NCBI GenBank assembly: GCA_900318465.1
Contig: ONKQ01000001.1
Span: 62,001 to 126,000 of the forward strand
DNA from: an uncultured Bacteroidales bacterium
GTDB lineage: Bacteria; Bacteroidota; Bacteroidia; Bacteroidales; F082
DNA length: 64,000 nt
Direction: 5' to 3'
Shown here: positions 9,418 to 18,093 of the stretch, piece by piece
How positions within the stretch are numbered: position 1 is the first letter of the stretch
Layout of the letters: every line of letters starts with the position of its first letter
Notes under the pieces: generated by a model
Told to the model about the DNA's origin: nothing
What the model saw: only the letters and a program-made list of their open reading frames with translations
Databases searched by the model: none
Program-made: the position numbers and the translations under genes

Positions 9418-9823
9418 ATCAATATTTGAAACAAATAATCCTGTTTTTCGCTGCAAAGATACAAAAATTACCGCAATTCATGTACAATGATGTAAAAAAT
9501 CATGTTATTCACATCAAAATTTGATTTGAATAAACCTTTTTTTTATCCTCCTCTCTCCTAATGGAGCCCCCCATTCATATGAGGAGAGCTCGTGTGTTCA
9601 CCCTATTGATGTCATTGCTTTTATTTTGAAGGCGTAAACACACAACTTTTTCCATTGGACAATGAAAAAGTGGAATAACAGGGTAAATAACGCCTATCAC
9701 AATAAAAAAACGGGACACGAAACCCAAAAGTCTCGTGTCCCGAAGTTTCGCGTCTCGCGTCCTAAATCAATAGTCTCGCATCCCGCAGTCCTACGTCTCG
9801 TAGTCCCGCAGTCTCGCGTCCTA
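9418..9823. other. Gene-free stretch between fic and gap, octamer repeats
   Basis: No convincing gene is present. The right half (9711-9833) is filled with degenerate octamers of the type AGTCTCGC/AGTCCCGC. It begins with a hairpin, GGGACACGA..TCGTGTCCC (about 9712-9741), which could act as the transcription terminator of the gap gene ending at 9824. The left half is AT-rich and holds the fic promoter region. Confidence 0.6.
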
Positions 9824-11278
9824 TTAATAGTAACGATAGCTCTTCACCTGACCGATGTGGCGGGCGAGGCGAACCACTTGGTTGCTGTAACCAAACTCGT
9901 TGTCGTACCACAGATAGAGGATGACCGTCTTGCCGTCGGCGCTGACCTTGGTGGCCGGTGCGTCGAAGATGCAAGCGCAGCTGTCGCCGATGCCGTCGCT
10001 GCTGACGAACTCGGTGTTGTTGCTGAAACGAATCTGCTCGATGAGGTTGCCCTCCAAGCAAGCGATACGGAAGGCCTCGTTCACTTCCTCAACGGTGGTT
10101 TCACGCTCAAGGTCGAGGGCGAGGACGGCCAACGACACGTCAGGCGTAGGAACACGCACGGCGTTGCTCGTCAGTTTGCCTTTCAGTTCGGGGATGGCCT
10201 TGGCAGCGGCCTTGCCGGCACCAGTTTCGGTGATAACCATGTTCAACGGGGCCGAACGACCACGACGCTCTTTCTTGTGGTAGTTGTCCAGCAGGTTCTG
10301 GTCGTTAGTGTAGCTGTGGATGGTCTCGATGTGGCCCTTGGAGATACCGAAGTTCTTCAACATGACTTGCAGGCCAGGCACGATGGCGTTGGTGGTGCAA
10401 GAAGCAGCCGAGAAGATGGTCTCGTTATCAAGATCGAGCGTGTCTTGGTTGACGCCGTAAACCACATTCGGGATGTCGCCCTTACCGGGAGCGGTGAGCA
10501 GCACCTTGGCCACACCTTTGGCTTGGAGGTGACGGGCCAACGACTCACGGTCGCGGAAAGCACCCGTGTTGTCGATGAGCAATGCATCGTTGATGCCATA
10601 TTGCGTATAGTCGAGGTCCTCTGGGTTCTTGGCTTCGAGGAAGAGAATCTTCTGTCCGTTGACCATCATGGCGTTTTCGCCTTCAATAGGCGTGCAAACA
10701 CCGTGGAAATAGCGGTGTACCGAGTCGGTGCGGAACAGATTGATACGCTTCAGGATGTCCTCGGGTGAGTTCTTGCGGGTGACAATGGCACGCACACGAA
10801 GAGCATCGCCACGGCCAGCCATTTCCGTCATTTCGCGGCAGAGGATACGACCGATACGGCCAAAACCGTAGAGGATGACATCCTGAACCTTGTTGCTGCG
10901 CGGATTGGCATCGATGATGTAGTTGAGTTTGTCGCGGACAAAAGCAGTCACATTGTTGTTGTACTTGTCTTTCTCATCCGTCCACTCTGAGTTGAGGCGA
11001 CCGAGGTCGATACGGGCAGGAGCCAGATTCTCGGCCAACAATGCCTTGGCGATAAGCAGAGAGTCTTGCACGCGGACGGGCTTGCCCAAAACAGCCTCGG
11101 CACGGAGGTGCTTGTTCAGAATCTTGCCCGAGCCACGGTTGACCAACAGCGAACGCAACATGATGAGTTCGACTGACTTGTCGTACCAAAGTCGACCAAC
11201 AATGTTAATCAGCTCATTGGCAGCTTTTTCATTTTCGTTCCACTTTTTGAGGGAATCTTCAAAATTTTCGTTCTTCAT
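9824..11278 (-). CDS. gap: Glyceraldehyde-3-phosphate dehydrogenase (long form)
   Basis: At 484 residues it is longer than the usual 330 because of an N-terminal extension of about 130 residues, as in a subgroup of bacterial GAPDHs. The NAD-binding motif GFGRIGR is at 138-144. The catalytic cysteine is Cys294 in SAASCTTNA. The later YDNEFGYSNQVVR segment is the usual C-terminal signature. It converts glyceraldehyde-3-phosphate to 1,3-bisphosphoglycerate in glycolysis or the reverse in gluconeogenesis. It has its own promoter at 11333-11362 and octamer repeats downstream. Confidence 0.95.
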   Translation of the reverse strand: MKNENFEDSLKKWNENEKAANELINIVGRLWYDKSVELIMLRSLLVNRGSGKILNKHLRAEAVLGKPVRVQDSLLIAKALLAENLAPARIDLGRLNSEWTDEKDKYNNNVTAFVRDKLNYIIDANPRSNKVQDVILYGFGRIGRILCREMTEMAGRGDALRVRAIVTRKNSPEDILKRINLFRTDSVHRYFHGVCTPIEGENAMMVNGQKILFLEAKNPEDLDYTQYGINDALLIDNTGAFRDRESLARHLQAKGVAKVLLTAPGKGDIPNVVYGVNQDTLDLDNETIFSAASCTTNAIVPGLQVMLKNFGISKGHIETIHSYTNDQNLLDNYHKKERRGRSAPLNMVITETGAGKAAAKAIPELKGKLTSNAVRVPTPDVSLAVLALDLERETTVEEVNEAFRIACLEGNLIEQIRFSNNTEFVSSDGIGDSCACIFDAPATKVSADGKTVILYLWYDNEFGYSNQVVRLARHIGQVKSYRYY

Positions 11279-11332
11279 GACGATTGATTTTTGTTTTACG
11301 AAGATTTAAATTAAGATGATTTGAATTTGTGG

Positions 11333-11362
11333 CAAAGATAGGGAATATTTCATCTCATACAA
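11333..11362 (-). promoter_or_regulatory. Promoter of gap
   Basis: Read on the minus strand this is TTG, 19 bp, then TATCTTTG, the Bacteroidota primary-sigma pattern. It lies 55 bp before the gap ATG. Confidence 0.7.
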
Positions 11363-11422
11363 GGAAAAAATCGGAAAAAAGAATTTTTCTAATAAGATTA
11401 AGGTCGATTCAAGAAAATTTTG

Positions 11423-11430
11423 TACTTTTG
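11423..11430 (+). promoter_or_regulatory. -7 promoter element of rpsP
   Basis: TACTTTTG matches the TAnnTTTG -7 box and lies 62 bp before the rpsP start. No clear TTTG -33 box is present at the expected distance. Confidence 0.5.
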
Positions 11431-11492
11431 CAGCCGAAACCTCGGGTAGGTTTTAGTTAATTCATTCATAATCAACTTAAAACAACAAATTT

Positions 11493-12056
11493 ATGCCTGC
11501 AAAAATCAGATTGCAAAGACATGGCAAGAAGGGTCAGCCCTTCTATCACATCGTAGTTGCCGACTCTCGCGCACCACGTGATGGCAAATTCATTGAGAAA
11601 TTAGGCACCTACAACCCGCTCACCAATCCGGTCCAAATCAAGATCAAGTTTGACAGGGCTCTGTATTGGTACAGCGTCGGCGCTCAACCGACCGACACGG
11701 CTCGCTCGCTGCTCAGCAAAACCGGCGTCATGATGAAGTATCACCTGATGCGCGGCGTGCAAAAAGGCGCCATGACGGAAGAACAAGCCGAGATCAAGTT
11801 CCAGAACTGGATGAAGGAAAAGGAAGCCAAGGCTGCCAACATCGTCAAGGCCAACGAAGAGAAAGCCCGTGGCGAGAAGAAGACGCGCATCGAGGCCGAG
11901 AAGCAAGTGAACGAGGCCCGCGCCGCCGAGATTGCCAAGCGCAAACTCGCCGAGATGGAAGCCCGCAAAGCCGCTGAAGCCGAAGCCGCTGCCCAAGCTG
12001 CCGCTGAGGAAGCCGCTGAAGCCTCTCCCGCCGCCGAAGCTCCTGCCGAAGCCTAA
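11493..12056 (+). CDS. rpsP: 30S ribosomal protein S16, C-terminally extended
   Basis: The first 80 residues are a standard S16: [42 protein letters not shown] and so on. S16 is an assembly protein of the 30S body. The total length is 187 residues, roughly twice the usual size. The extra 100 residues are almost pure Lys/Glu/Ala, first a charged helix and then an Ala/Glu-rich tail. Extended S16 proteins are known in Bacteroidota; the role of the tail is unknown. A strong terminator follows at 12081-12108. Confidence 0.95.
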   Translation: MPAKIRLQRHGKKGQPFYHIVVADSRAPRDGKFIEKLGTYNPLTNPVQIKIKFDRALYWYSVGAQPTDTARSLLSKTGVMMKYHLMRGVQKGAMTEEQAEIKFQNWMKEKEAKAANIVKANEEKARGEKKTRIEAEKQVNEARAAEIAKRKLAEMEARKAAEAEAAAQAAAEEAAEASPAAEAPAEA

Positions 12057-12080
12057 ACTGGGATTTTCTCAAAACCAGAT

Positions 12081-12108
12081 AAAAACCGCTCCGTTGGGGC
12101 GGTTTTTT
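12081..12108 (+). terminator. Terminator after rpsP
   Basis: AAAACCGCTCC, a short loop, GGGGCGGTTTTTT forms a GC-rich stem followed by a T run, 25 bp past the rpsP stop codon. Confidence 0.9.
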
Positions 12109-12213
12109 GTATTTTTGCGCAACGAAAATGCAGAGTCTTTGCTGGATTGCTTCATCACGCCTCATAGCAATGACGCAAAACGGCAGAATGGTCTCGCATC
12201 AAATAGTAAATAT

Positions 12214-12342
12214 ATGAGCATATTTAGTTTACACAATAGGCTGCGAGACTGCGGGACTGCGAGTCGAACTAATACCCGAAGCACCGTGTCCCGAAGTCCC
12301 GAAGTCAAAAGATATTGCAGTTTAATATTGAATAGTTACTTA
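12214..12342. repeat. Long dispersed repeat, copy 2
   Basis: Reverse complement of the element at 4501-4636, with scattered substitutions and one shortened octamer block. It ends only a few bases before the ATG of the ScdA-like gene at 12348, so it probably supplies the leader or promoter of that gene. Confidence 0.8.
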
Positions 12343-12347
12343 TTAGA

Positions 12348-13043
12348 ATGAACAAAGCTCCATCCTTTTCCGAAAAGACCAAACTGGCCGAACTCATCGC
12401 CGACAACCCCAAGCTACTCCAAGTGCTGCCACGCTTTGGCATCGGCCTCGGCTTTGGCGACCATAACGTAGCAGAAGTTTGCAAAGCCAACAACGTGAGC
12501 GTCAAGTTGTTCCTGCTTGTTTGCAGCGTTTGTTTCGATGCCGACAACCTTCCCCATCAAGCCGACTTCGACAGCATCGACATGGACGGGCTCCTACCCT
12601 ACCTATTGGCATCACACCGTTACTACCTTGACGAGCGTTTTCCGCACATCGAAGAACATCTGCAACATATCATCATCGCGGGCGGACCGAAATACGGTAA
12701 CATGCTCAGCCACTTCTATAACGAATACAAGCAAGAAGTGAAAAAACACTTCAAATACGAAGAGGAAGAAGTGTTTCCCTACATCGAGGCCCTGCGGCGG
12801 GGCGATTGTGGCAAGGGCTACCGCATAGAACAGTTCCGCCACAACCACAGCAACATCGAAGACACATTGGAGGACATGAACAGCATCCTCATCAAATACC
12901 TGCCGGGCGACATACTGCCAAAAGAGCGCATTGAAATCGCCATGGACATCATGGAGCTTTCCGCCGACCTCGTCAGCCACTCGCTCATCGAAGAGCACGT
13001 GCTCATCCCTTACGTCGAATCACTTGAAAACGCCCTGCCATGA
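12348..13043 (+). CDS. ScdA/RIC-like hemerythrin protein
   Basis: The first 70 residues resemble the ScdA N-terminal domain (TKLAELIADNPKLLQVLPRFGIGLGFGDHNVAEVC). A hemerythrin-type helical bundle follows with the iron-ligand pattern H...E: RYYLDERFPHIEEHL, FEYEEEEVFPY-like KHFKYEEEEVFPY, QFRHNHSNIEDTL and SLIEEHVLIPY. Such proteins (YtfE/ScdA) repair iron centres after nitrosative or oxidative damage. It is 231 residues long. The stop overlaps the start of the next gene (ATGA), so it is co-translated with a LuxR-type regulator. Confidence 0.85.
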   Translation: MNKAPSFSEKTKLAELIADNPKLLQVLPRFGIGLGFGDHNVAEVCKANNVSVKLFLLVCSVCFDADNLPHQADFDSIDMDGLLPYLLASHRYYLDERFPHIEEHLQHIIIAGGPKYGNMLSHFYNEYKQEVKKHFKYEEEEVFPYIEALRRGDCGKGYRIEQFRHNHSNIEDTLEDMNSILIKYLPGDILPKERIEIAMDIMELSADLVSHSLIEEHVLIPYVESLENALP

Positions 13044-13633
13044 CCAACCGCATCATCATTTGCGAGCCGTCAGAGATTGTCGCCAACGGCCTCTCGGAAA
13101 CCATCAATGGCATGGCGGGCTTTGCCGTCGTTCAGCGTGTCGACACACCCGACAGACTCTCCGAAAAAATCCTCGCCGTTGATGCCAACATTTTGATTGT
13201 CAACCCTATATTATTAGGTTTCAGCGAACGCAATTTGCCCTCACAACTCATCAAGGAATACCCGCACCTGACCGTTATCGCAATGGTTACCACATATATG
13301 GAGGAACAAGTGCTGAAACAATACAACGGCATCATCGAACTCAACGACTCGAAGCTGAAAATCATCAACAAGCTCAACCAAATCATTCAGACCGACGACA
13401 AGACCGAGAAAAACGACGACGTGGAACTCTCGAAACGCGAAATCGACGTGTTAGTGGCCGTCGCCAAAGGCATGATGAACAAGGAGATAGCCGACCGAAT
13501 GAACATCTCCATCCACACCGTCATCTCACACCGCAAGAACATCACGCGCAAAACTGGCATCAAATCGGTGTCGGGCCTCACGGTGTATGCGTTGTTGAAC
13601 AATTTGATTGACGAAACGGAAGTGTATAAGTAG
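13040..13633 (+). CDS. LuxR-type regulator with degenerate receiver domain
   Basis: The C-terminal 65 residues are a LuxR helix-turn-helix (LSKREIDVLVAVAKGMMNKEIADRMNISIHTVISHRKNI). The N-terminal 120 residues have the size and pattern of a response-regulator receiver. However, the acidic pair near the start reads CEPSE, and the expected phospho-acceptor Asp in ILIVNP is Asn. It therefore probably does not respond to a histidine kinase. Overlap with the iron-centre repair gene suggests it senses a related redox or NO signal by another route. Confidence 0.85.
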   Translation: MTNRIIICEPSEIVANGLSETINGMAGFAVVQRVDTPDRLSEKILAVDANILIVNPILLGFSERNLPSQLIKEYPHLTVIAMVTTYMEEQVLKQYNGIIELNDSKLKIINKLNQIIQTDDKTEKNDDVELSKREIDVLVAVAKGMMNKEIADRMNISIHTVISHRKNITRKTGIKSVSGLTVYALLNNLIDETEVYK

Positions 13634-13693
13634 TTGAAAGTTGAAAGTTTAGAGTTGAGAGTTGAGAGTTGTTGAGGGTTGAGAGTTGAAAGT
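13632..13693. repeat. Heptamer minisatellite (AGTTGAR)n
   Basis: About eight heptamers of the type AGTTGAA/AGTTGAG follow the stop codon of the LuxR-type gene and run directly into hairpin-family copy 2. Confidence 0.85.
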
Positions 13694-13717
13694 AGGGGCA
13701 GACCCGCGTGTCTGCCC
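13692..13717. repeat. Small palindromic repeat, copy 2
   Basis: Stem GGGCAGAC/GTCTGCCC with the same six-base loop ccgcgt as copy 1 at 8149. Relative to copy 1, two adjacent base pairs differ on both arms (GA/TC versus AG/CT), so pairing is kept. Confidence 0.75.
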
Positions 13718-13726
13718 TATAGTTTT

Positions 13727-14053
13727 CTATAATCTTCGGAAAAACAAATACGCTTCGTTTTTGATGTAATCGCGCAATTCGCGGATGGCCTCGATGGTGC
13801 TTGGGCAAGGCATATCGGGACATTCGTAAACCATATCAAAATCCATTGGATCGACATCATTTTTGCCTTTCGGAACATAACCCTCCAAATCAATCAGGCA
13901 TTCCCTCATCGCCACGACCAACAAAGGTTCAACGTATGATGAAGGATTCCTTCCCATCGAGACCGCTTCAATCGAAGGGGAATAATCGCAAAGAAAAGCC
14001 GCAGCCATAGGGCCACAGCAAGAATCCGTTTCGGTGACGACCAATACCTTCAT
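13727..14053 (-). CDS. Low-molecular-weight phosphatase/ArsC-like protein without catalytic Cys
   Basis: A 108-residue protein. The opening MKVLVVTETDSCCGPMAAAFL follows the fold signature of low-molecular-weight tyrosine phosphatases and arsenate reductases (V-C-x-G-N-S-C-R-S-x-M-A-E-x-F). The nucleophilic Cys position holds Thr, and the Arg of the P-loop holds Cys. A late Asp-Pro-like general acid is also not obvious. It is therefore either a pseudo-enzyme or a diverged family member. It stands alone between repeats and yebC. Confidence 0.6.
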   Translation of the reverse strand: MKVLVVTETDSCCGPMAAAFLCDYSPSIEAVSMGRNPSSYVEPLLVVAMRECLIDLEGYVPKGKNDVDPMDFDMVYECPDMPCPSTIEAIRELRDYIKNEAYLFFRRL

Positions 14054-14181
14054 ACCTTAAACCATTATAGGTCGCAAAAATAAGCCAAAAAATCAAATTA
14101 CATGTTTTTTTGTGCATAATTTACGAACATAAAAGGCGATTTAGTATTTTTGCACGTTTTTTAAATCTTAAATACAAAATC

Positions 14182-14910
14182 ATGGGAAGAGCATTTGAAT
14201 ACCGCAAAGCGGCCAAGATGAAAAGATGGGGGCACATGTCAAGGGTGTTCCCGAAACTCGGAAAACTGATTACCATTGCTGCCAAGGAAGGCGGTCCCGA
14301 CCCCGATATGAACCCCAAGCTGCGTCAAGCCATCCAAAACGCCAAGGCTGAGAACATGCCCAAGGACAACATCGATGCCGCCATCAAGCGCGCCACCGAC
14401 AAGGACGCTGCCAACCTCGTGGAAATCTGCTACGAAGGCAAAGGCCCTTACGGCATCCAGTGCATGGTGGAATGTGCCACCGACAACACCACACGCACCG
14501 TGGCCAACGTGAAGTCATACTTCAACAAATGCGGCGGTTCGTTCCTGCCAATGGGTTCGTTAGAGTTCATGTTCACCCGCAAAGCCGTCTTCGAAATCGA
14601 GATGCCCGCTGGAATGGACAAGGACGAATTGGAGCTTGAACTCATCGACTACGGCTTGGACGAAATCACCAGCGAGACCGATGAAGAGGAAGGCACCACC
14701 ACGACCACCGTCTACACCGCCTGGACGGACTACGGTGTAATGCACGACGCACTTGAAGAGCGCAAAATCAACATCGTGAAAGCCAACCTGCAACGTTTCC
14801 CCAACAGCACCACCTCTTTCACCGACGAGCAAATGGTGGAAATCGAAAAATTCTTGGACAAGCTTGACGAAGACGAAGACGTGCAGGCTGTCTACACCAA
14901 TATGGAATAA
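14182..14910 (+). CDS. yebC: YebC/PmpR family protein
   Basis: A 242-residue TACO1/YebC family member: MGRAFEYRKAAKMKRWGHMSRVFPKLGKLI, then NPKLRQAIQNAKAENMPKDNIDAAIKRA and a C-terminal acidic domain. The family was first described as transcription regulators and has more recently been tied to translation of difficult stretches. The ATG at 14182 is the family start. A -7 box (TATTTTTG) lies at 14145-14152. The next gene starts 24 bp downstream and may be co-transcribed. Confidence 0.93.
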   Translation: MGRAFEYRKAAKMKRWGHMSRVFPKLGKLITIAAKEGGPDPDMNPKLRQAIQNAKAENMPKDNIDAAIKRATDKDAANLVEICYEGKGPYGIQCMVECATDNTTRTVANVKSYFNKCGGSFLPMGSLEFMFTRKAVFEIEMPAGMDKDELELELIDYGLDEITSETDEEEGTTTTTVYTAWTDYGVMHDALEERKINIVKANLQRFPNSTTSFTDEQMVEIEKFLDKLDEDEDVQAVYTNME

Positions 14911-14933
14911 AGAATTATAAAACCAGAATCATA

Positions 14934-15659
14934 ATGAGCTGGAAAGAAGATTTGACAGAAAAAATGTCGACGTTGTCGAAAGCCGAGTTCGACTACATCG
15001 AAACCAAAGACATCAGTCGCGCATCCAAGATTGACCTCAATTGTACGGGCATCTATGTGGAAGCCTCAATCATCTATTTTGAAATCAAGAACATTGCTTA
15101 TTTACTTAAGGAACATGGACGAAGAAAGGTGGCACAAGCCTACACCATGTACCACGAAGTGCTGAATGCCATCGCCGAGCCTGCTGGAGCTTTCGTCAAC
15201 TGCTTCGCTCCCAACGCTTTCCTAATCGTTTATCCAGGCAGGGAAGAGGTTCTGTCTGAAGCTGTAAAAGGTGCGATGAAGATTGCCTATGCCTTAACCG
15301 AAACTTACAAAAAGGACTTTGAATATATTCCCGGTATTGAGTTCGCGATGGGCATGGATCAAGGTCACATTATGGGCACCAAGACCCTGTCAGACAACGG
15401 CATGGAGCACTTGAGTTGGTTTGGCACCTGTATCTACAAAGCCATACGCATCAGCAAGGAATGTTCGCGTCCATTCCATATTGGCATTTCGGGAGCCATT
15501 TACCACAACCTCAGCGACGACCTTCGTGTTTCTTACCGCCGCGTCCTTGGCATTAAAAAGAGCGTAGAAGTTTGGACCAAAGTCACTTACCAATACGAGA
15601 ACGTCAAGAAGCACCTGTATCAAACCAACCACAAGATTCCGATTGACGACGAAGCGTAA
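14934..15659 (+). CDS. Degenerate class III nucleotidyl-cyclase-like protein
   Basis: I do not recognise a named family, but the layout follows class III adenylate/guanylate cyclases. There is a beta strand GIYVEASIIYFEIKNIAYLL (usual form: F-x-D-I-x-x-[FS]-T), then a helix, then GAFVNCFAPNAFLIVYPG (usual: G..vk..GD....F). A second half reads IEFAMGMDQGHIMG...SWFGTCIYKAIRIS..S.PFHIGISGAIYHNL (usual: GiH.G.v...G..vn.A.Ri...ISe..y..l). The catalytic Asp residues are replaced, so cyclase activity is unlikely. Length is 241 residues, soluble. Probable co-transcription with yebC. Confidence 0.55.
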   Translation: MSWKEDLTEKMSTLSKAEFDYIETKDISRASKIDLNCTGIYVEASIIYFEIKNIAYLLKEHGRRKVAQAYTMYHEVLNAIAEPAGAFVNCFAPNAFLIVYPGREEVLSEAVKGAMKIAYALTETYKKDFEYIPGIEFAMGMDQGHIMGTKTLSDNGMEHLSWFGTCIYKAIRISKECSRPFHIGISGAIYHNLSDDLRVSYRRVLGIKKSVEVWTKVTYQYENVKKHLYQTNHKIPIDDEA

Positions 15660-15701
15660 TAAATTGCCCGAACTTCCGTTATCACTAAAACACTGATTAC
15701 A

Positions 15702-16934
15702 ATGAGGTTCGTCCATAGGCATTTTTTCCGCATCGCATTGACAATCACCGCCATGATAGCCGCCTCCCAATCTTTTGGGCAGGTGGGCTATCCTTTTTTG
15801 AGCCCCACCATCGATTCCATCTGCCAAAGCACCCTCGAATACGTACAAATCAAACAGCTGCTGCTGCGTCAACAGGAACAGATTGAACAAGAAGTGCAAC
15901 AACTTGAAAGCACCCTCAAGGCACTCAACCAAGAGCACAGCGACATCCTTATTGAGCAACAGGCCATTGAGAGCGAACTGACCGCCATCAACCAACACTT
16001 GGACTCACTGACGCCGAAACGCCCCAAAGGTCCGCAGCCAAGAGAAAACATCATCACCTTACTCAACGAAAGAATAAGCTTTCATGGTGGTTACGGACTG
16101 AACATCAACCAATTGGCCTTGTCGAATTGGGCGGCTGGTGGTGAAAATTCATGGGCAGGCAAGGCTTTCGCCAATTTCTCGCTCAGTTACCACAAAAAGA
16201 AATTTGAGCAAAGACTCAATGGAGCCTTCGCCTTTGGCATCTCGCGTTTTGCCGACAAGCGCATTGAGAAACAGGACGACAAACTCGACCTTACATATTC
16301 TCTTTTGCTCGACAGCAAGACGCAATGGAACATCTCTATGGTTGCCGTCTTCAACACGCAGTTTGCCAATGGATACAAATACCCCAACGACTCCACCGTG
16401 ATTTCTTCTTTCTTCGCGCCCGCCTACCTCACGCTTTCGGCAGGTTATTCCTACAAAACCAAAAACGAGCACTTCCAAATCTTTTTGAGTCCAATGGCTG
16501 GCAAGGTCACCTTTGTGTTCAACCAAGACCTGGCCGATGCAGGCAGTTTCGGCGTCAAGAAAGGTTATTACGACGAGGACGGCATTTGGATTCCAGGCGA
16601 GAACATTAACGCCTCAATGGGTATCAATGTTATCCTCAACTACAAACAGCCTATTGGAAAAAGCATCCACTACACCACGATGCTCAACACCTTTTATAAT
16701 TATATAGAACGTCGCGACGACGACAGGCTACGTCTTGATGTCAATTGGGAGAACACTGTCAATTTTGTCATCAGCAAACACTTGACAACCATACTGTTTA
16801 TCAACATGAAATACGACCACAACACCACCTTCCCTGTTTACGAGACCATCGAAGGCGTGGAAACCGTGGTTGATAATGTGCCCAAACTTCAACTCAAAGA
16901 GTCGGTGGGCATCGCATTCGTACATACTTTTTAA
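15702..16934 (+). CDS. DUF3078 outer-membrane-type protein
   Basis: A 410-residue protein with a cleavable signal peptide (ending SQSFGQ), then a predicted coiled coil of about 70 residues (QIKQLLLRQQEQIEQEVQQLESTL). A C-terminal beta-rich domain follows with the DUF3078 hallmark NQLALSNWAAGGENSW and alternating strands ending in Phe (GIAFVHTF). It is likely an outer-membrane beta barrel; its role is unknown. It is followed by octamer repeats. Confidence 0.82.
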   Translation: MRFVHRHFFRIALTITAMIAASQSFGQVGYPFLSPTIDSICQSTLEYVQIKQLLLRQQEQIEQEVQQLESTLKALNQEHSDILIEQQAIESELTAINQHLDSLTPKRPKGPQPRENIITLLNERISFHGGYGLNINQLALSNWAAGGENSWAGKAFANFSLSYHKKKFEQRLNGAFAFGISRFADKRIEKQDDKLDLTYSLLLDSKTQWNISMVAVFNTQFANGYKYPNDSTVISSFFAPAYLTLSAGYSYKTKNEHFQIFLSPMAGKVTFVFNQDLADAGSFGVKKGYYDEDGIWIPGENINASMGINVILNYKQPIGKSIHYTTMLNTFYNYIERRDDDRLRLDVNWENTVNFVISKHLTTILFINMKYDHNTTFPVYETIEGVETVVDNVPKLQLKESVGIAFVHTF

Positions 16935-16955
16935 AATGAATACAACAAGTTCACA

Positions 16956-17037
16956 TAAGAGACACGAGACTTTGAGACACGGGACACGAGACTTTGGCTT
17001 GTCCTGCGTCCCGCAGTCCCGCGTCTCGCGTCAAAAC
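16956..17037. repeat. Octamer-type repeat block (AGTCYCGC / ACACGRGA)
   Basis: Short runs of GAGACACGAGACT and GTCCCGCGTCTCGCGTC, the same family as at 9711-9833 and within the long repeat pair, fill the DUF3078-rfbD gap. Confidence 0.75.
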
Positions 17038-17045
17038 AAACTCAA

Positions 17046-17921
17046 ATGAATATTTTAGTCACAGGCTGCAAAGGACAATTGGGAACCGAACTTCAAAAAA
17101 TAGCGAGTGAGGAACATCATTGGCTATTCACCGATGTCGATACGTTGGACATCTGCAACAAGGAGGCCGTTGAACAATGCTTTGCCGGACATCAAATTGA
17201 CGCTTGCATCAATTGTGCAGTCTATAATGCCGTAGACAAGGCTGAAGATGAACCCGAATTGGCCGAGAGAATCAATGCCTACGCACCGCAAGTATTGGCT
17301 GAAACCTGCCTCAAGCACAACGCTTTACTGATTCACATTTCCACCGACTATGTCTTTGGCGGCGATGCTGATAAACCTTATCAAGTTGACGACCCCATCA
17401 ACCCGCAATCGGTTTACGGCAGCACCAAGGCCGAAGGCGAGCGGTTGATTCAAGAAAGCGGCTGCAACTACATGATTGTGCGCACGGCATGGCTCTATTC
17501 CGCAGTTGGAAAGAATTTCGTCAAGACCATGCTCATGCTTGGTGACACAAAAGACGAAATCAATGTGGTAGCTGACCAAAAAGGCTGCCCCACATGGGCA
17601 CATGACCTTGCCGTTGCCCTAATGACTTTGCTCAACAAAAACGGCAAGAATGATGTCCACGAGACCTTCCACTTCACCAACGAAGGACAGATTACCTGGT
17701 ACGACTTTGCCACGGCTATCATGGAAATCGGCAGAAAGCACTGCAAGGTGAACCCGATAACGACGGAGCAATATCCTACCAAGGCGAAACGACCTGCTTA
17801 TAGTGTGTTGGATCTGAGCAAAATAAAGGAGTACACGGGGATTGAGATACCATACTGGAGGGATAGTTTAATCAAATGTATTGAAGAAATAAACTCTGGA
17901 TTGCATCGTTCCTCGCAATGA
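17046..17921 (+). CDS. rfbD: dTDP-4-dehydrorhamnose reductase
   Basis: A 291-residue short-chain reductase with the N-terminal NADPH motif TGCKGQLG and the YxxxK pair in YGSTKAEGE. It also has RTAWLYSAVGKNFVKTM and a C-terminal RPAYSVLDLSKI segment, all typical of RfbD/RmlD. It performs the last step of dTDP-L-rhamnose synthesis for surface polysaccharides. The other rml genes are not nearby, so it stands alone here. Its 3' end runs into a copy of the dispersed CATTGCGAG-type repeat. Confidence 0.92.
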   Translation: MNILVTGCKGQLGTELQKIASEEHHWLFTDVDTLDICNKEAVEQCFAGHQIDACINCAVYNAVDKAEDEPELAERINAYAPQVLAETCLKHNALLIHISTDYVFGGDADKPYQVDDPINPQSVYGSTKAEGERLIQESGCNYMIVRTAWLYSAVGKNFVKTMLMLGDTKDEINVVADQKGCPTWAHDLAVALMTLLNKNGKNDVHETFHFTNEGQITWYDFATAIMEIGRKHCKVNPITTEQYPTKAKRPAYSVLDLSKIKEYTGIEIPYWRDSLIKCIEEINSGLHRSSQ

Positions 17922-18093
17922 CACAAAGCGATGCAAAAATAAAGCCCTGAAATCGAAGATTCGACGAAGTCAAAGGGCGACACTATCACAACGGGGATTT
18001 TAATCCCCACCCGACCAGCTCCGTAGGGGCGACACATCAGTAAGCAGGCGACGTGAGTCCCAGCATGAAAACAACCAACAAATATATATCATC

